Shown in pieces: positions 58,501-60,390 of a stretch of DNA of 64,000 bases (position 1 is its first letter; each line of letters opens with the position of its first letter). A model generated the notes under the pieces. The model saw only the letters and a program-made list of their open reading frames with translations, ran no database searches and was not told the origin of the DNA. The position numbers and the translations under genes are program-made. The stretch is from Anticarsia gemmatalis (Eukaryota; Arthropoda; Insecta; Lepidoptera; Erebidae): NCBI RefSeq assembly GCF_050436995.1, contig NC_134757.1, positions 818,501-882,500 of the forward strand, read 5' to 3'.

Positions 58501-59881
58501 TAAATGCATAATCGATTATAATTCTTTTTTTAATGTTTTTTTAGTAACTTATATTTGTTTTTTCATACATTGATTTATTTATTACCTTTATTTTTATGAT
58601 TTCCTTTACTACAATTTTTCTTTTGTTTATTTTTTGTTTTATTTTTTATTAATTTATTATAATTTGGTTGGTTGCCCGTGCCCGTTGGTTGACGCAGCCC
58701 TGTGTGTAGGTGGGGGTGAGGAGCAGAAGTCGGTGCTGGAGCAGAAGGGGTGGCGCGAGGGCGAGCACTTCCACCGCGTCGAGAACACCCTCGTCTGCCA
58801 TGATGGAGAGAGCATACAGGTAGGGGACCATCACAAACATTACTTATCACCATCCATTATATTTCTGGACTACAGTGATTCAGGCCAACTTTTAGTGAAA
58901 ACTTTAGGTTAGTATTTAAATGCAAATATCTACACAAAAGATAAATACTATAGTTTTCGGAATTTCCAAGAATAAAACATATTTCCATCCTAAGTGTTTT
59001 CATACCTACCATGTTGCACCCATCAATAGATTCTAGTGGAATATGTATCAATAACTACTGTTGTATTTTTACTTTCAGATCGAAGACTTTAAACAACTTT
59101 TTATAATTTAGAATGTCTCTTTTAAAACAATGAATACTGTTCTAAAAGTAGTCGTTGTTCATAATTACACTAACGACTACTCTATAAGTAATATTATTAT
59201 AATAGTAATATAAGTAGTATCTCTAAGTAATATTGATGGTGTGTCCCGCAGGGCTCCCACGTGATGCTGGAGTGCGGCAGCTACGTGCTGCAGTGGCGCT
59301 GCGAGCTGCTGGACTCCACGCACCGCGCCGCGCAGCTCATGTACTTCCACGAGACCCTCGCCAGCCACCACTACAAGTGAGTACACACCGACATCTGGAA
59401 GCCAGGTCATGAGACTAGACGACAGGCTTCAGGTCGAGTTTTGAGACTTCAAACTCAAGTTTTCAGATCTTTGTTTAATCGAAGTGTACAATAAAATAAG
59501 TATTTTGTGTCTGTACAAGTTTGTTAGGAGAGTGGGTAAAGAAAACTTTTTTACAAAAATGCCCTGTTTCCGTTCCAACTGAACGTCAGCTGCGGCCATA
59601 ACAATTGCTCTTAATAGTTGTTAAACGATGGTTTACCTTTGGAATCCACATTCCAGAAAATAGTTGAATTTTGCGCTTTCGAAGGTCAGGCCAAAATTTA
59701 TTTCTATAGTCGCCTAAATTTCATGTGATTTGAACAACATGAACAGTTCGTTACCTTCAAAACATGTTACTAAATCATTTTATGTACTTCCAGGGGCTCA
59801 ATGTCCAGCCTACAGTCGGGCACGAGCGGCTTCTCGTGCCTGTCGGGCAAGTCGGCGGCCAGCAGCTGTCCGTCACGGTGA
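4357..59881 (+). CDS. retm: SEC14-like protein (PRELI + CRAL-TRIO + GOLD), real-time/SEC14L1 orthologue, 5' partial
   Basis: Multi-exon gene. Constitutive exons: 4357-4506, 4826-4957, 13316-13445, 14181-14357, 52249-52364, 53401-53590, 53950-54038, 54418-54676, 55003-55121, 57067-57192, 57787-57922, 58710-58819, 59252-59376, 59794-59881. They total 1947 nt and encode 648 residues plus stop. With the missing N-terminus (about 20 residues) the protein would be near 670 residues, close to fly retm and vertebrate SEC14L1. Order: PRELI/MSF1 domain (window residues 1 to about 150), low-complexity linker, CRAL-TRIO N-terminal helices (about 205-275), CRAL-TRIO lipid-binding domain (about 290-445), GOLD domain (about 460-625). 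Hallmarks are WRPGV..LLRI, EANYPET, RAPRVFP and EGGLVPKSLY. The family binds hydrophobic lipids and acts at Golgi and cytoplasmic membranes; the ligand is not predictable here. Every intron starts GT, ends AG, and phases agree. Identification is firm; the fly gene symbol is by orthology. Confidence 0.95.
4507..4825 (+). other. Intron, 319 bp
   Basis: Short GTAATG...TTGCAG intron between two phase-0 exons. AT-rich, with no repeat or site that I recognise. Confidence 0.85.
4826..4957 (+). CDS. retm: SEC14-like exon (PRELI domain, middle)
   Basis: Forty-four codons, phase 0/0, acceptor TTGCAG and donor GTGAGT. It encodes GVDYVYFIQKNSLDLKSR and then EATNETF, both strongly conserved in the PRELI domain of SEC14L1/5. 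This segment forms strands of the lipid-cradling fold in PRELI proteins (family knowledge). Confidence 0.95.
6539..6798 (+). mobile_element. Helitron-type non-autonomous repeat (family B)
   Basis: Begins TCTATACTTAATAT and ends GCGGGTCAGCTAG, with A before and T after, the Helitron insertion pattern. Compared with the other two family-B copies it has a short extra AT stretch just after the 5' end. No coding capacity; it would need a Rep/helicase supplied elsewhere. Confidence 0.8.
8618..9766 (+). repeat. 1.15-kb foldback repeat, copy 1
   Basis: Starts TCTGGGGGCACGGAAGTGCC, itself a small hairpin, after an A. An AT-rich body with CACTGACTCAC-type short repeats follows, then a long inverted repeat: left arm 9296-9487, right arm 9574-9766, loop about 86 bp. 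It shares start and end with the copy at 30282-31437, so the whole unit appears to be one mobile repeat. No ORF of note. Mobilisation class is unknown: the TC start recalls a Helitron, but I see no CTRR end. Confidence 0.75.
9296..9766. repeat. Long inverted repeat (hairpin) within foldback copy 1
   Basis: Arms of about 190 bp read ATGCCATCAAAAACATT...ATCGCA and, inverted, TGCGAT...AATGTTTTTGATGGCAT. Transcripts across it would fold into a near-perfect long hairpin. Several base changes relative to copy 2 occur in both arms together (see findings). Confidence 0.85.
11912..12050. repeat. Short MITE-like repeat
   Basis: CCCCGGTTTCTGAAGACATT and ATTTAGCGGTAGTTTATCT also occur near 6163-6235. 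An inverted relative of the first motif (CCCAGAAAACGGCGG) lies at about 12021-12037, suggesting a small terminal-inverted-repeat element. Borders are uncertain. Confidence 0.4.
12840..12965 (+). repeat. Decayed LINE/SINE 3'-end fragment
   Basis: Contains CGCTGGGAGGACGATATTTA and GAGGCCTACGCAGCAGTGG followed by GCTGATGATA. This resembles the common lepidopteran retroelement 3' tail (cAGCAGTGG...GATGATGA). Fragmentary and heavily mutated. Confidence 0.4.
13316..13445 (+). CDS. retm: SEC14-like exon (PRELI domain, end)
   Basis: Acceptor GGTCCAG, donor GTTAGT; enters in phase 0 and leaves in phase 1 (43 codons plus one base). It encodes VHPENPEWTCFEQSA and FFGLESTVEKIAMKQY, the most conserved stretch of the PRELI domain in SEC14L1/5 proteins. 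Confidence 0.95.
13446..14180 (+). other. Intron, 735 bp
   Basis: GTTAGT...CACCAG intron, phase 1. AT-rich with no repeat that I recognise. Confidence 0.8.
14181..14357 (+). CDS. retm: SEC14-like exon (PRELI-SEC14 linker)
   Basis: Starts with two bases that complete a glycine codon split with the preceding exon; 177 nt, leaving in phase 1 (donor CCAG/GTTAGT). It encodes KELIEVFMKEVHQEG, the last PRELI helix, then a Ser/Pro/Arg-rich linker. The 37.9-kb intron after it is the point where two different downstream exons (38716 and 52249) are both phase-compatible. Confidence 0.93.
15988..15992. repeat. 5-bp target-site duplication (left) of the LTR element
   Basis: ATAAT immediately before the 5' LTR, repeated at 26878-26882 immediately after the 3' LTR. 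Five bp is the usual duplication for BEL/Pao elements. Confidence 0.85.
15993..16389 (+). repeat. 5' LTR of BEL/Pao-type element
   Basis: 397 bp, starting TGTTAACG and ending CCCTCAAAA, where the 3' copy ends CCCTCAACA. Contains GGAATAAATACCCC (TATA-like region, about 16267) and AGAATAAAGT (polyadenylation signal, about 16333). The first 310 bp match the 3' LTR at 20323-20632 closely. Confidence 0.9.
16391..16406 (+). promoter_or_regulatory. Candidate primer-binding site
   Basis: TGGTCCATCGAGCAGG begins one base after the 5' LTR. TGG at this place pairs with the CCA end of a tRNA. I cannot name the tRNA. Confidence 0.5.
16623..17010. repeat. GC-rich minisatellite, 55-57-bp units, in the retroelement leader
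   Basis: About seven units beginning GACCTGCGGCACCGGGAGCT, at 16623, 16679, 16735, 16792, 16847, 16902 and 16957. The later units are more degenerate. Unit lengths are not multiples of three, so the array is unlikely to be coding; minus-strand ORFs across it are artefacts. It sits between the primer-binding site and the gag ORF. Confidence 0.85.
17091..17300. repeat. 72-bp tandem repeat, three units, in the retroelement leader
   Basis: Units start at 17091, 17163 and 17235 with GCGTCGAGCACCTGGAA. They differ at only a few bases. Seventy-two is a multiple of three, so an open frame runs through, but it stops before the gag ORF and has no similarity that I recognise. Confidence 0.85.
17457..20351 (+). 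CDS. BEL/Pao gag-protease polyprotein, pol-deleted
   Basis: 964 codons from ATG at 17457 to TAA at 20349-20351; the stop lies 29 bases inside the 3' LTR. Order: coiled, charged N-terminus (residues 1-170, heptad-like Glu/Arg/Leu), gag core of the DUF1759 type (about 225-400, with LPTFTG and WLPFKA), and zinc-knuckle-like clusters CPACGADHVLTRC and CYKCAQSTHRRWHC (about 445-490). A retropepsin of the Pao kind follows, with LLDEGATITLVDE (about 565) and the QLGWVVHG sequence that normally precedes reverse transcriptase. The expected reverse transcriptase, RNase H and integrase are missing. A YVDDVV stretch may be a relic of the reverse transcriptase site. The tail is a very basic Arg-rich segment. 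About half of a normal Pao polyprotein is lost, yet the frame stays open. Confidence 0.85.
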   Translation: MLVTRSQGDVAETKEQRSALERRELETQETLRREMERIERERVQRLSLEPPSTLHSRLAADHTARVCTANTELTRTTDRQVMIDQRRPVSPVRSTRSRHSRRSTASASTRLRMAELEAAEKLAAIRRKELELEADLVKKRLAVEVSAIQDDQESLHGEPVTHPEDNRKVDEWLQTNPLSAQEATGRSRQEPRPLRFDLPRERSPPSSREKSDMDKLAEALEKMARPRVRHSDLPTFTGAVNEWLPFKAAVQDTTRMYHISAAENLQRLRSALKGEARDAVAALLHTATDPDVIMKTLEQCFGRPEIIIDPTLDELRKMPRPGSTSTELNSFAIKVQNAICVLENMDRRGYLYNPLLTREVLEKLSPYLRSRWCDYASEHEETTDPEIVLLSCFLMREADRALKFTYAPSGGSTPASKKEFKTVVSEQRKKANTIYTVIDHSEVKPGCPACGADHVLTRCPKYEAWTTDQRWDFVRKNKMCYKCAQSTHRRWHCNAKPCGVSQCRRPHHASLHQTREKAATTEPEPAVQEAVMSVAHRSAAGPRDVLLKMCPVVVAGPRGEVKTFALLDEGATITLVDEDLTTRIGAEGPARPLHLRGVNMNQSEKDSKLVTLHIRGVKTTTPHQIRARTMKDLRLHQQSIPESLMKLEHLRDLPPDEICYDLARPGILVGSDHWEHIVSRELRVGGTNEPAASKTQLGWVVHGTAPRHLMMKTENVLHVYESERSENRQLHDFVEKRSKGAAGTASEPRASDAEQRVIASARETDEKTNSSFSRARTRTKRNYVDDVVVKSDSPQQVWNTRQERSQNKTLGLDRNAERRTQAEVCAQTRASSDGKAIQRSLSSGNASRRPDHRSSEHANCRLAVIPEHCQPTAPRERRQLSQRSCRVEHVTKSGEIEKEKVRPAQRYRRPNTHRRRRRNKDRRRKDRDRSLSTPRQEARRIMEVEEATRAAPGGELLTTSNTSP
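20312..20322 (+). other. Polypurine tract
   Basis: GGGGGGAGAG just before the 3' LTR start, where plus-strand DNA synthesis is primed in LTR elements. Confidence 0.6.
20323..20632 (+). repeat. 3' LTR, left part
   Basis: Matches 15993-16302 of the 5' LTR without length change. It ends with ACGGAAGTCAG, which is duplicated after the inserted LINE. Confidence 0.9.
20879..23296 (+). CDS. Jockey-clade LINE ORF1 (gag-like)
   Basis: 805 codons, ATG in the context CATCATGGAT. Residues 1-370 are low-complexity, rich in Ala, Pro and Arg. A PRE_C2HC-type region follows (about 430-540, with WFSYSLPAERSLKI, IRGLPSNATPEEVEEEL and KIEVWRGKRRPAQC). Three zinc knuckles come next, CHRCQQFRHSSHQC, CVRCGGEHPAREC and CINCGGEHPANNVKC (about 541-600), then a basic tail. 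Zinc knuckles plus PRE_C2HC are typical of Jockey ORF1 proteins, which coat the element RNA. The reading frame ends inside the start of ORF2. Confidence 0.9.
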   Translation: MDPDQEVRDPAPAAQCSPTAKTGSPGSSRRTPEEPTRPTSPRVNPETAAPRANPAAGPRGRASTRSRAAPRPAPPRVSAAQRDHKVPPRLAALRSRRPTVAGRPAPSSRTLSDSDTSVSAASEVSAVRARDTEDDAPRDDARESPAAPDSEMSSRACSSTSLDSAASGNPGRCRWRPQPDTFMFLARRARPIARAHSTSALDARRSARLGDETPPPPQPPSRRPRSPEETAAMAKRHCAMPPPARAPPATARPSDAARPSAAEPAPLPKRVPPAPAHPARPANHPAAAAKPTARQACAPPAAARAAAAPRAEAAPRAPTPPVSPQPARSYRAVLACSARPAGPTVDASTKRDAASGTTAAAADASSSTPPQPPNKDFNKKLRYPPLVVEHLPNWAHHLKELKARLGRAANARPFGKGIRFTPTEDHEYRLIQRYLTELEKSERVSWFSYSLPAERSLKIAIRGLPSNATPEEVEEELRALGYEPEYVKNIRARGDRPGCILFAILKRTKDLTPGIFNVDEMLGIPGVKIEVWRGKRRPAQCHRCQQFRHSSHQCHRTMACVRCGGEHPARECPRPKDEPATCINCGGEHPANNVKCPVFRKEARNTKAGTVAISGNSRRQQAATERPTIPTVNPDMEPQGASLMAAANAPTERGEPGPSSKRGRRKRRRGRKSRPATDADSKAPEEVPTPQGGQKVSPPQPTVVATKGAGPNQAVKTAPAHKVVATTTRRKADHSAAGTEIPTATPSTKPRRDESGKPLDDAAIETALEVLQDVLLALRAGSDTSSIKQVILRGMTRLCALCISP
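23272..26154 (+). CDS. Jockey-clade LINE ORF2 (endonuclease-reverse transcriptase)
   Basis: 960 codons. ATG at 23272 overlaps ORF1 by 25 bases in another frame; a second ATG at 23281 is possible. The N-terminal APE-type endonuclease has its catalytic landmarks: HWNARGL (about residue 11), SETFL (about 40), GDLNAKHPAWNC (about 140) and SDHQPV (about 216). The reverse transcriptase carries KAPGADGI (about 454), FLDMEKAFDRVWH (about 580), GVPQGSCLSP, LYADDAAY (about 668) and YLGVTID. The C-terminus (NAPRYVRN-like motif, NTTIQRDL) is Jockey-like and there is no RNase H. All catalytic positions I can check look intact. Confidence 0.93.
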   Translation: MRPMHKPLRIIHWNARGLVGKAALLRPLLQEQDIDVALISETFLGPADKIKFPGYLTYRKDETSPCFRCYRGLAVLVKRRVVHQQLPLRPFNTLYTLGVELHHGGAHLQLFAAYRPPGPVLNVADIGDLMSATAPVVIAGDLNAKHPAWNCATRNRAGVRLHDDAEARGYTVAGPEVPTHYPDSVNLTPDVLDILVHNAAMNCQITQQVLDDELQSDHQPVLVVIEQHPTRLAPQAPRPKPDWTKFQERLETITPTRPTNTAADVELLATDITAAVKSALEAATNTHSTQGRRYTPLPAHIRSLIVAKRRLRKQWQFTRCPAQKTELNRLADRVKAELKLHTAESWEHTITEAADDWSSMHRLCRRLTNTPAPVRPLLHSDGAPRYRAEDRATIFADHLERQFSPNPTADTEHVAAVEQHLRDYFATPIASEEDPLYFSPAMVRKAIARTKPRKAPGADGISNAALRHLPHKFVAALTRLYNGVLRTGTFPTAWKEGRVIMLPKPGKNILKPESYRPITLLPTTSKVFEQLLLRTLAPHITPRPEQFGFRAEHSTTLQLSRVLHHISAALNKRESACAVFLDMEKAFDRVWHAGLLYKLTTQTPMPRRLIKIIQSFLENRTYRVAVEGALSPPRPAAAGVPQGSCLSPALYATYTDDIPSPEGAHLALYADDAAYVTTSLNPYHAAVKMQRALDLLPAWLSQWRLSVNVGKTQAVSFSRRLIEPQPLQLLDQTINWATKAKYLGVTIDRRLSMTPHAENVVAQVRAARAILRPVLSSHLPTRVKLGVYKTYIRTRLTYAAPAWYALTYEKSRRALRVQQSLALRTIAGAPRYVRNTTIQRDLRVESLDDFVRRLAASMFARADASNLAHIRDIAPWHARPPDRKRLPRDLLATTQAEDVPPRPEAGGQAPGAAQVARTPDNTTPAASAAPHSRPSASHAAEPSSPACRAPVGSSATAPPD
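26155..26778 (+). other. 3' UTR of the Jockey-clade LINE
   Basis: GC-rich, about 620 bp, no ORF of note. It ends GTGAAGACTTCA directly against the target-site duplication, without an A tract or a simple repeat tail. Confidence 0.75.
26779..26789. repeat. 11-bp target-site duplication (right) of the LINE
   Basis: ACGGAAGTCAG, identical to 20622-20632. It restores the reading of the 3' LTR after the insertion. Confidence 0.9.
26790..26877 (+). repeat. 3' LTR, right part
   Basis: Continues the 3' LTR (TGCACAGTCAACATCGGAAG) and ends CCCTCAACA. It matches 16303-16389 with a few differences near GAAGAGAGTT. Contains an AGAATAAAGT signal. Followed by the ATAAT duplication at 26878-26882. Confidence 0.88.
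26883..29668. other. Intronic DNA without recognised genes
   Basis: AT-rich. Near 27990-28050 GGAAGCCGACTTCAACATAG and GATGATGATGA look like a retroelement 3' tail. At 28506-28600 an imperfect inverted repeat (ACACATATTCGGTTC and GAACCGAATATGTGT) surrounds a GC-rich core. No ORF that I can support. Confidence 0.5.
29669..29880 (-). repeat. SINE fragment (tRNA-derived family S)
   Basis: Reads GTCCCTCTGATGGGCAAGGG...CCACCAAGCTGGCCAAG...GGCATGCAAGGTTTCCTCACGA...CACTGTTAGAGCAAGTGAT. This is the reverse of a very common lepidopteran SINE body. Sister fragments lie at 42575-42690, 44585-44730 and, in the other direction, at 37183-37290 and 57235-57305. Confidence 0.6.
30282..31437 (+). repeat. 1.15-kb foldback repeat, copy 2
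   Basis: Same borders as copy 1: starts TCTGGGGGCACGGAAGTGCC after an A and ends AATGTTTTTGATGGGAT. Inverted-repeat arms are about 30965-31157 and 31244-31437. It differs from copy 1 by scattered substitutions and small indels. No coding capacity seen. Confidence 0.75.
31438..33468. other. Intronic DNA without recognised genes
   Basis: AT-rich. An open frame at 31802-32269 lacks an ATG at its start and any motif that I recognise, and is not called. The rest shows nothing that I can name. Confidence 0.5.
34262..36240 (-). pseudogene. R1-clade LINE ORF1 (gag) remnant, interrupted
   Basis: Read on the minus strand, 35515-35093 gives KSLKDAARNVKLAVSES and neighbouring frames give VVEVADKSGHLKG. 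The stretch from about 34620 to 34268 gives KADALASKLRKVIGEDTF, RVSRPTKTAELSITDLDDS and a stop. These match the order of R1/TRAS/SART-type gag proteins. Frame changes, an in-frame stop (about 35052) and an AT-rich insertion (about 34640-35008) break it. Upstream (35530-36240) lies GC-rich sequence, probably the 5' region. No zinc knuckles or ORF2 remain. An AATAAA follows the stop within about 15 nt on this strand. Confidence 0.6.
34640..35008 (+). mobile_element. Short retroelement insertion inside the gag remnant
   Basis: AT-rich block interrupting the minus-strand gag. It ends on the plus strand with GTGTCAATATTTGCCC and AATGAATAAATGATTTGATT, a tail like those of lepidopteran LINE/SINE 3' ends. 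Borders are approximate and no duplication was identified. Confidence 0.45.
37183..37290 (+). repeat. tRNA-derived SINE head (family S)
   Basis: GTAGCCGAGTGG resembles a pol III A box and GGTTCGAACCC a B box, followed by AACACACCGATGACG and AAGTTATG as in the family. It does not fold as a full tRNA: no convincing acceptor stem. So it is called a SINE rather than a tRNA gene. Confidence 0.55.
38716..39170 (+). CDS. Candidate alternative last exon: Ser/Arg-rich linker plus C-terminal tail anchor
   Basis: After a strong acceptor (CTTTCCTCCCCAG, ending 38715) a frame stays open for 150 codons to TAG at 39168-39170. It starts with two bases (GT) that would complete the glycine codon left by the phase-1 exon at 14181-14357. 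The encoded segment is Ser/Arg-rich (KSRISPESS, RSQSLKRIVSRNSFSRKK, SDDSVPEF). It then has ITELVNRWDN and a hydrophobic stretch of about 23 residues (LLVVLVCAMVVLLFL...) ending GRR. Joined to the PRELI exons it would give a protein of about 365 residues anchored by its tail in a membrane, without SEC14 or GOLD domains. It could instead be the last exon of a separate nested gene; I found no other exon for one. I do not recognise the sequence. A polyadenylation signal (AATAAA) lies at 39882. Confidence 0.6.
39171..41412. other. Intronic DNA with candidate regulatory motifs
   Basis: Mostly AT-rich. Two GC-richer islets stand out: 39575-39640 (CGTGGGCGTGCG and CACCCACAC) and 40521-40575 (GAGCGTGGGCG, an E-box CACGTG and a perfect inverted GTGACC/GGTCAC). 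No coding region that I can support; an open frame at 40997-41284 lacks an ATG and any motif. Confidence 0.45.
40521..40575. promoter_or_regulatory. Candidate regulatory islet (GC box, E-box, palindrome)
   Basis: Contains GTGGGCG (zinc-finger type site), CACGTG at 40554-40559 (bHLH E-box) and GTGACC-N7-GGTCAC at 40557-40575, all within 55 bp in AT-rich intron. Suggestive only. Confidence 0.3.
41413..41787 (-). CDS. Hypothetical 124-residue membrane protein, uncertain
   Basis: ATG-started open frame on the minus strand, with a stop codon immediately upstream. It encodes one clear hydrophobic segment (about residues 67-92, IAFAVSVAIICLFSYAAILVL) with basic residues on both sides, like a fragment of a multi-membrane protein. 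I do not recognise it. GC-richer DNA with two TGACGTCA-like sites lies upstream (about 41830-41880). In AT-rich DNA a frame of this length can occur by chance, so this may not be a gene. Confidence 0.22.
   Translation of the reverse strand: MTFVLRGSGCMNGMKDMLVELWIKAFYEMCLSRIHTFFMKDYVKFMISLLTIRFKILTTRKIVLRGIAFAVSVAIICLFSYAAILVLSLIPPITQYRIEYNKKYLKVFFRLLNNQTKLSFRVNH
42575..42690 (-). repeat. SINE fragment (family S)
   Basis: ACTGTCCCACGGGCAAGGG, CCTTGAAGTCCACCACGCTGG and CCAAGCGCGGGTTGGG match the family also seen at 29669-29880. Confidence 0.6.
44585..44730 (-). repeat. SINE fragment (family S), degraded
   Basis: TACTGTCCTCGGCAAAAGTG, GGGGGAGGGG and GCAAGGCTTCATCACGATCTCC keep the order of the family-S body, with many changes. 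Confidence 0.5.
45832..45935. promoter_or_regulatory. Cluster of nuclear-receptor half-sites
   Basis: Five AGGTCA-like elements within 104 bp: TCAAGGTCA (45832), TGAAGGTCA (45842), AGGGTCA (45852), TGACCTTTG (45872, reverse) and GAGGTCA (45929). The first is the extended monomer site of FTZ-F1/ERR-type receptors. The spacing of the first two is a direct repeat with 4 bp between. The family of factors is known; binding here is inference. Confidence 0.4.
46959..47323 (+). mobile_element. tRNA-derived SINE, complete, with 13-bp duplication
   Basis: The head reads GCCTCTGTGGCGCGGTCGG (A-box region) and GGTTCGAATCC (B box) with tRNA-like order. A conserved body with AGATTGCCCGGAGTTAGG and AAGTCCGGCACAGATGGCC follows, then GCTAGGAGGACATTA. 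The duplication TATACATATGAGT flanks both sides (46946-46958 and 47324-47336). A widespread lepidopteran SINE type. Not a functional tRNA gene by context. Confidence 0.8.
47690..47981 (+). mobile_element. Helitron-type non-autonomous repeat (family C)
   Basis: GTATGTATGTATGTTTGGTA head, AAACTACTGAATGTATTTAG and GATGAAATTCGATACACAGA in the middle, ending GACGAAGTCGCGAGTAGAAG and CTAG (47978-47981), followed by T. Matches a common lepidopteran repeat design. The 5' border is approximate. Confidence 0.55.
47982..51930. other. Intronic DNA without recognised genes
   Basis: AT-rich. A short GC-rich patch at 49420-49480 (GCTCGCCCGGGAGCCGGGAG) is not clearly coding. No repeat family that I can name with confidence. 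Confidence 0.5.
51931..52180 (+). mobile_element. Helitron-type non-autonomous repeat (family B), near a splice acceptor
   Basis: Starts TCTATACTAATATTAT and ends GCGGGTCAACTAA, followed by T. Shares the whole family-B body with 6539-6798. Its end differs (CTAA instead of CTAG), still within the Helitron CTRR rule. Only 68 bp separate it from the acceptor of the exon at 52249. Confidence 0.75.
52249..52364 (+). CDS. retm: SEC14-like exon (CRAL-TRIO N-terminal region, start)
   Basis: Acceptor TTTCCAG; the first two bases complete an aspartate codon. Leaves in phase 0 (donor GTGAGA). Encodes LDSEYIKRYLGELTPMQES and RLLQLRKW, the conserved entry to the CRAL-TRIO N-terminal helices in SEC14L1/5. 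Confidence 0.95.
52365..53400 (+). other. Intron, 1.0 kb
   Basis: GTGAGA...GTCCAG. AT-rich. Contains at about 53240-53360 a reverse copy of the short repeat family R (GCGCCACTAGTGGGCACC, TACATTTTAAATGTCAAGC) also seen at 58258-58430 and 62600-62770. Confidence 0.65.
53401..53590 (+). CDS. retm: SEC14-like exon (CRAL-TRIO N-terminal region, end)
   Basis: Phase 0 in, phase 1 out (donor AAGG/GTGAGG). Encodes TLLRFLRARDFNVEKAR, the CRAL-TRIO N signature, then LWRKKHQVD and YFPGGWHHHDK, which closes on the SEC14 domain. Confidence 0.97.
53950..54038 (+). CDS. retm: SEC14-like exon (CRAL-TRIO domain, start)
   Basis: Acceptor TTTCAG; completes an aspartate codon and leaves in phase 0 (donor GTGAGT). 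Encodes DGRPLYILRLGQMDVKGL, the first strand region of the CRAL-TRIO domain. Confidence 0.95.
54418..54676 (+). CDS. retm: SEC14-like exon (CRAL-TRIO domain, core)
   Basis: 259 nt, phase 0 in, phase 1 out. Encodes SWCLLVDLDGLNMRHLWRPG, VEANYPETMGRVLIVRAPRV and FPILWTIVSTFI. These are the lipid-pocket strands and gating-helix region of SEC14 proteins, all strongly conserved. Confidence 0.97.
55003..55121 (+). CDS. retm: SEC14-like exon (CRAL-TRIO domain, end)
   Basis: Acceptor ATTTCAG, donor GTAACC; the first two bases complete an aspartate codon and it leaves in phase 0. Encodes ENTRSKFLFYGG, PGGLLDYIPKDLIPDFLGG and PCK. Both the exon at 57067 and the candidate at 55591 can follow in phase 0. 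Confidence 0.95.
55122..57066 (+). other. Intron, 1.9 kb, with a candidate alternative exon
   Basis: GTAACC...CTGCAG. Holds a retroelement 3'-tail fragment (about 55455-55545, GCAGCCCAGCAGTCGGACA), directly before the candidate exon at 55591-55734. The remainder is AT-rich. Confidence 0.6.
55591..55734 (+). CDS. Candidate alternative last exon after the CRAL-TRIO domain
   Basis: Acceptor ATTGCGGCAG; 47 in-frame codons and a TGA, phase 0, matching the phase left by the exon at 55003-55121. It encodes SDIIDAALNVPHQYYDFVRD and a tail ending MDIEMS. Used as a last exon it would give a protein that ends after the SEC14 domain, without GOLD. AATAAA signals follow at about 55887 and 55930. A weak donor (GCG/GTATCA at 55672) would alternatively make it an in-frame 27-codon cassette leading to 57067. 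No family match recognised. Confidence 0.45.
   Translation, partial: SDIIDAALNVPHQYYDFVRDKYYTGPAVSHTTIYPNNMTIRMDIEMS
57067..57192 (+). CDS. retm: SEC14-like exon (GOLD domain, start)
   Basis: Forty-two codons, phase 0/0, acceptor CCTGCAG and donor GTGAGA. Encodes HEGGLVPKSLYVSG and EDSIYRSVSLGKGQ, which in SEC14L1 lead into the GOLD beta-sandwich. Confidence 0.95.
57235..57305 (+). repeat. SINE tail fragment (family S)
   Basis: TCAATGCCTAATCCCTTCCT, GGAGACCCTTGCGAAGTAG and TGGGACAGTTATGGG match the 3' part of the family-S SINE, in an intron shortly after the exon at 57067. Confidence 0.5.
57787..57922 (+). CDS. retm: SEC14-like exon (GOLD domain)
   Basis: Acceptor TTTCGCAG, donor ACAG/GTATAC; phase 0 in, phase 1 out. 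Encodes VHEVIVVNRDPQSVLTWDFD and DIAFTVYRS, the GOLD strands that start with the conserved SVLTWDF motif. Confidence 0.96.
57951..58227 (-). mobile_element. Helitron-type non-autonomous repeat (family D), reverse copy with a nested MITE
   Basis: The left edge reads CTAGCGGACTCGACAGACGT (3' end CTAG on the minus strand). The right edge ...AAAGA gives TC as 5' end, between A and T. The body with CGGTCCAGTCGTTTAA is a common lepidopteran repeat. It begins 28 bp after the donor of the exon at 57787-57922 and is itself interrupted by a 70-bp palindrome. Confidence 0.65.
58101..58170. mobile_element. 70-bp palindromic MITE flanked by TTAA
   Basis: Arms of 32 bp (CACGTTCCCTGCCCGCGACG onward) pair with the inverse on the right (...CAGGGGCAGCGAACGTG) with three mismatches around a six-base loop. 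TTAA stands on both sides (58097-58100 and 58171-58174), the duplication used by piggyBac-type transposases. No coding capacity. Confidence 0.65.
58258..58430 (+). repeat. Short interspersed repeat family R
   Basis: GAGAGCTTGACATTTAAAAT, ACGACGCCCACTAGAGGCG and CGATAGCCGGTTGTCGAGA are shared, with substitutions, by the copy at 62600-62770. In inverse, part is shared by about 53240-53360. Class unknown. Confidence 0.55.
58710..58819 (+). CDS. retm: SEC14-like exon (GOLD domain)
   Basis: Acceptor TGTGTAG at 58709. The two bases GT complete the glycine codon split with the previous exon; leaves in phase 0. Encodes LEQKGWREGEHFHRVENTLV and CHDGESIQ, the conserved GOLD loop and strand. A CAG at 58694-58696 would change the phase and is rejected. 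A very T-rich tract (58530-58670) precedes it. Confidence 0.93.
58820..59251 (+). other. Intron, 432 bp
   Basis: GTAGGG...CCGCAG, phase 0. AT-rich, nothing recognised. Confidence 0.75.
59252..59376 (+). CDS. retm: SEC14-like exon (GOLD domain, end)
   Basis: Phase 0 in, two bases out (TACAA/GTGAGT). Encodes GSHVMLECGSYVLQWRCE and LMYFHETLASHHY, the last GOLD strands. In vertebrate SEC14L1 the same place reads GSHVTRWPG..LQW. Confidence 0.96.
59377..59793 (+). other. Intron, 417 bp
   Basis: GTGAGT...TTCCAG between the last two coding exons. Nothing recognised. Confidence 0.75.
59794..59881 (+). CDS. retm: SEC14-like last coding exon
   Basis: The first base completes a lysine codon. Encodes GSMSSLQSGTSGFSCLSGKS and ends SSCPSR with TGA at 59879-59881. 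The Gly-Ser-Met-Ser-Ser-Leu start and Ser-rich end match the C-terminus of SEC14L1. A second open frame in the same stretch is out of phase and ignored. Confidence 0.94.
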
Positions 59882-60390
59882 TGCGAGCCCTACGCGCCGC
59901 GAGCGCTCAGACCACCCCTCTGAAGGGCAGGTTTGTACCTACGCCTATCCTGTTCCAAAATGAACTTTAATACTACGGTGTAGAGTCGATTATCCGTTGT
60001 ATTTATCACTGTTACACTTTTAAGTTTTGTTTTACGTTGTGGGACGTGAGCTGCTTTGTAAAGTTGATCTTTATTGCGATTTGTGTTAGGTTGATTTTAC
60101 ATTGTGTAGAAATTATGAATGTGTTTAAATATGCAGATGTAAAAGAGACTTTGTTTCTTACAGCATAAAGTTTAGTTTACGTTGAACGTATTTTAAAGTA
60201 TGTGAGAAGGTAAAATTGACTTTATAGCAATCAGCGTAAGGTTCACATTTCGTATTTTAAAAAGGGATGACTAAATTGAAATTATTTGACCAGTCTTTGG
60301 GTGGAAAATGTAAAAAAAAACTATATATTTGGACAAATTTTGTATGTGTACATTATGTATTCGTATAAGTTTTAAACTTTGACTAATAAA
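59882..60390 (+). other. 3' UTR of the SEC14-like gene (extent uncertain)
   Basis: The first AATAAA after the stop lies at 60385-60390 (CTAATAAATGG). Another possible signal lies near 60621-60630. The true end cannot be fixed without transcripts. Confidence 0.55.

Noticed and set aside
59730..59970. Two longer frames across the last exon
   Set aside because: Out of phase with the preceding exon; the phase-correct frame ends at 59881 and matches the SEC14L1 C-terminus.
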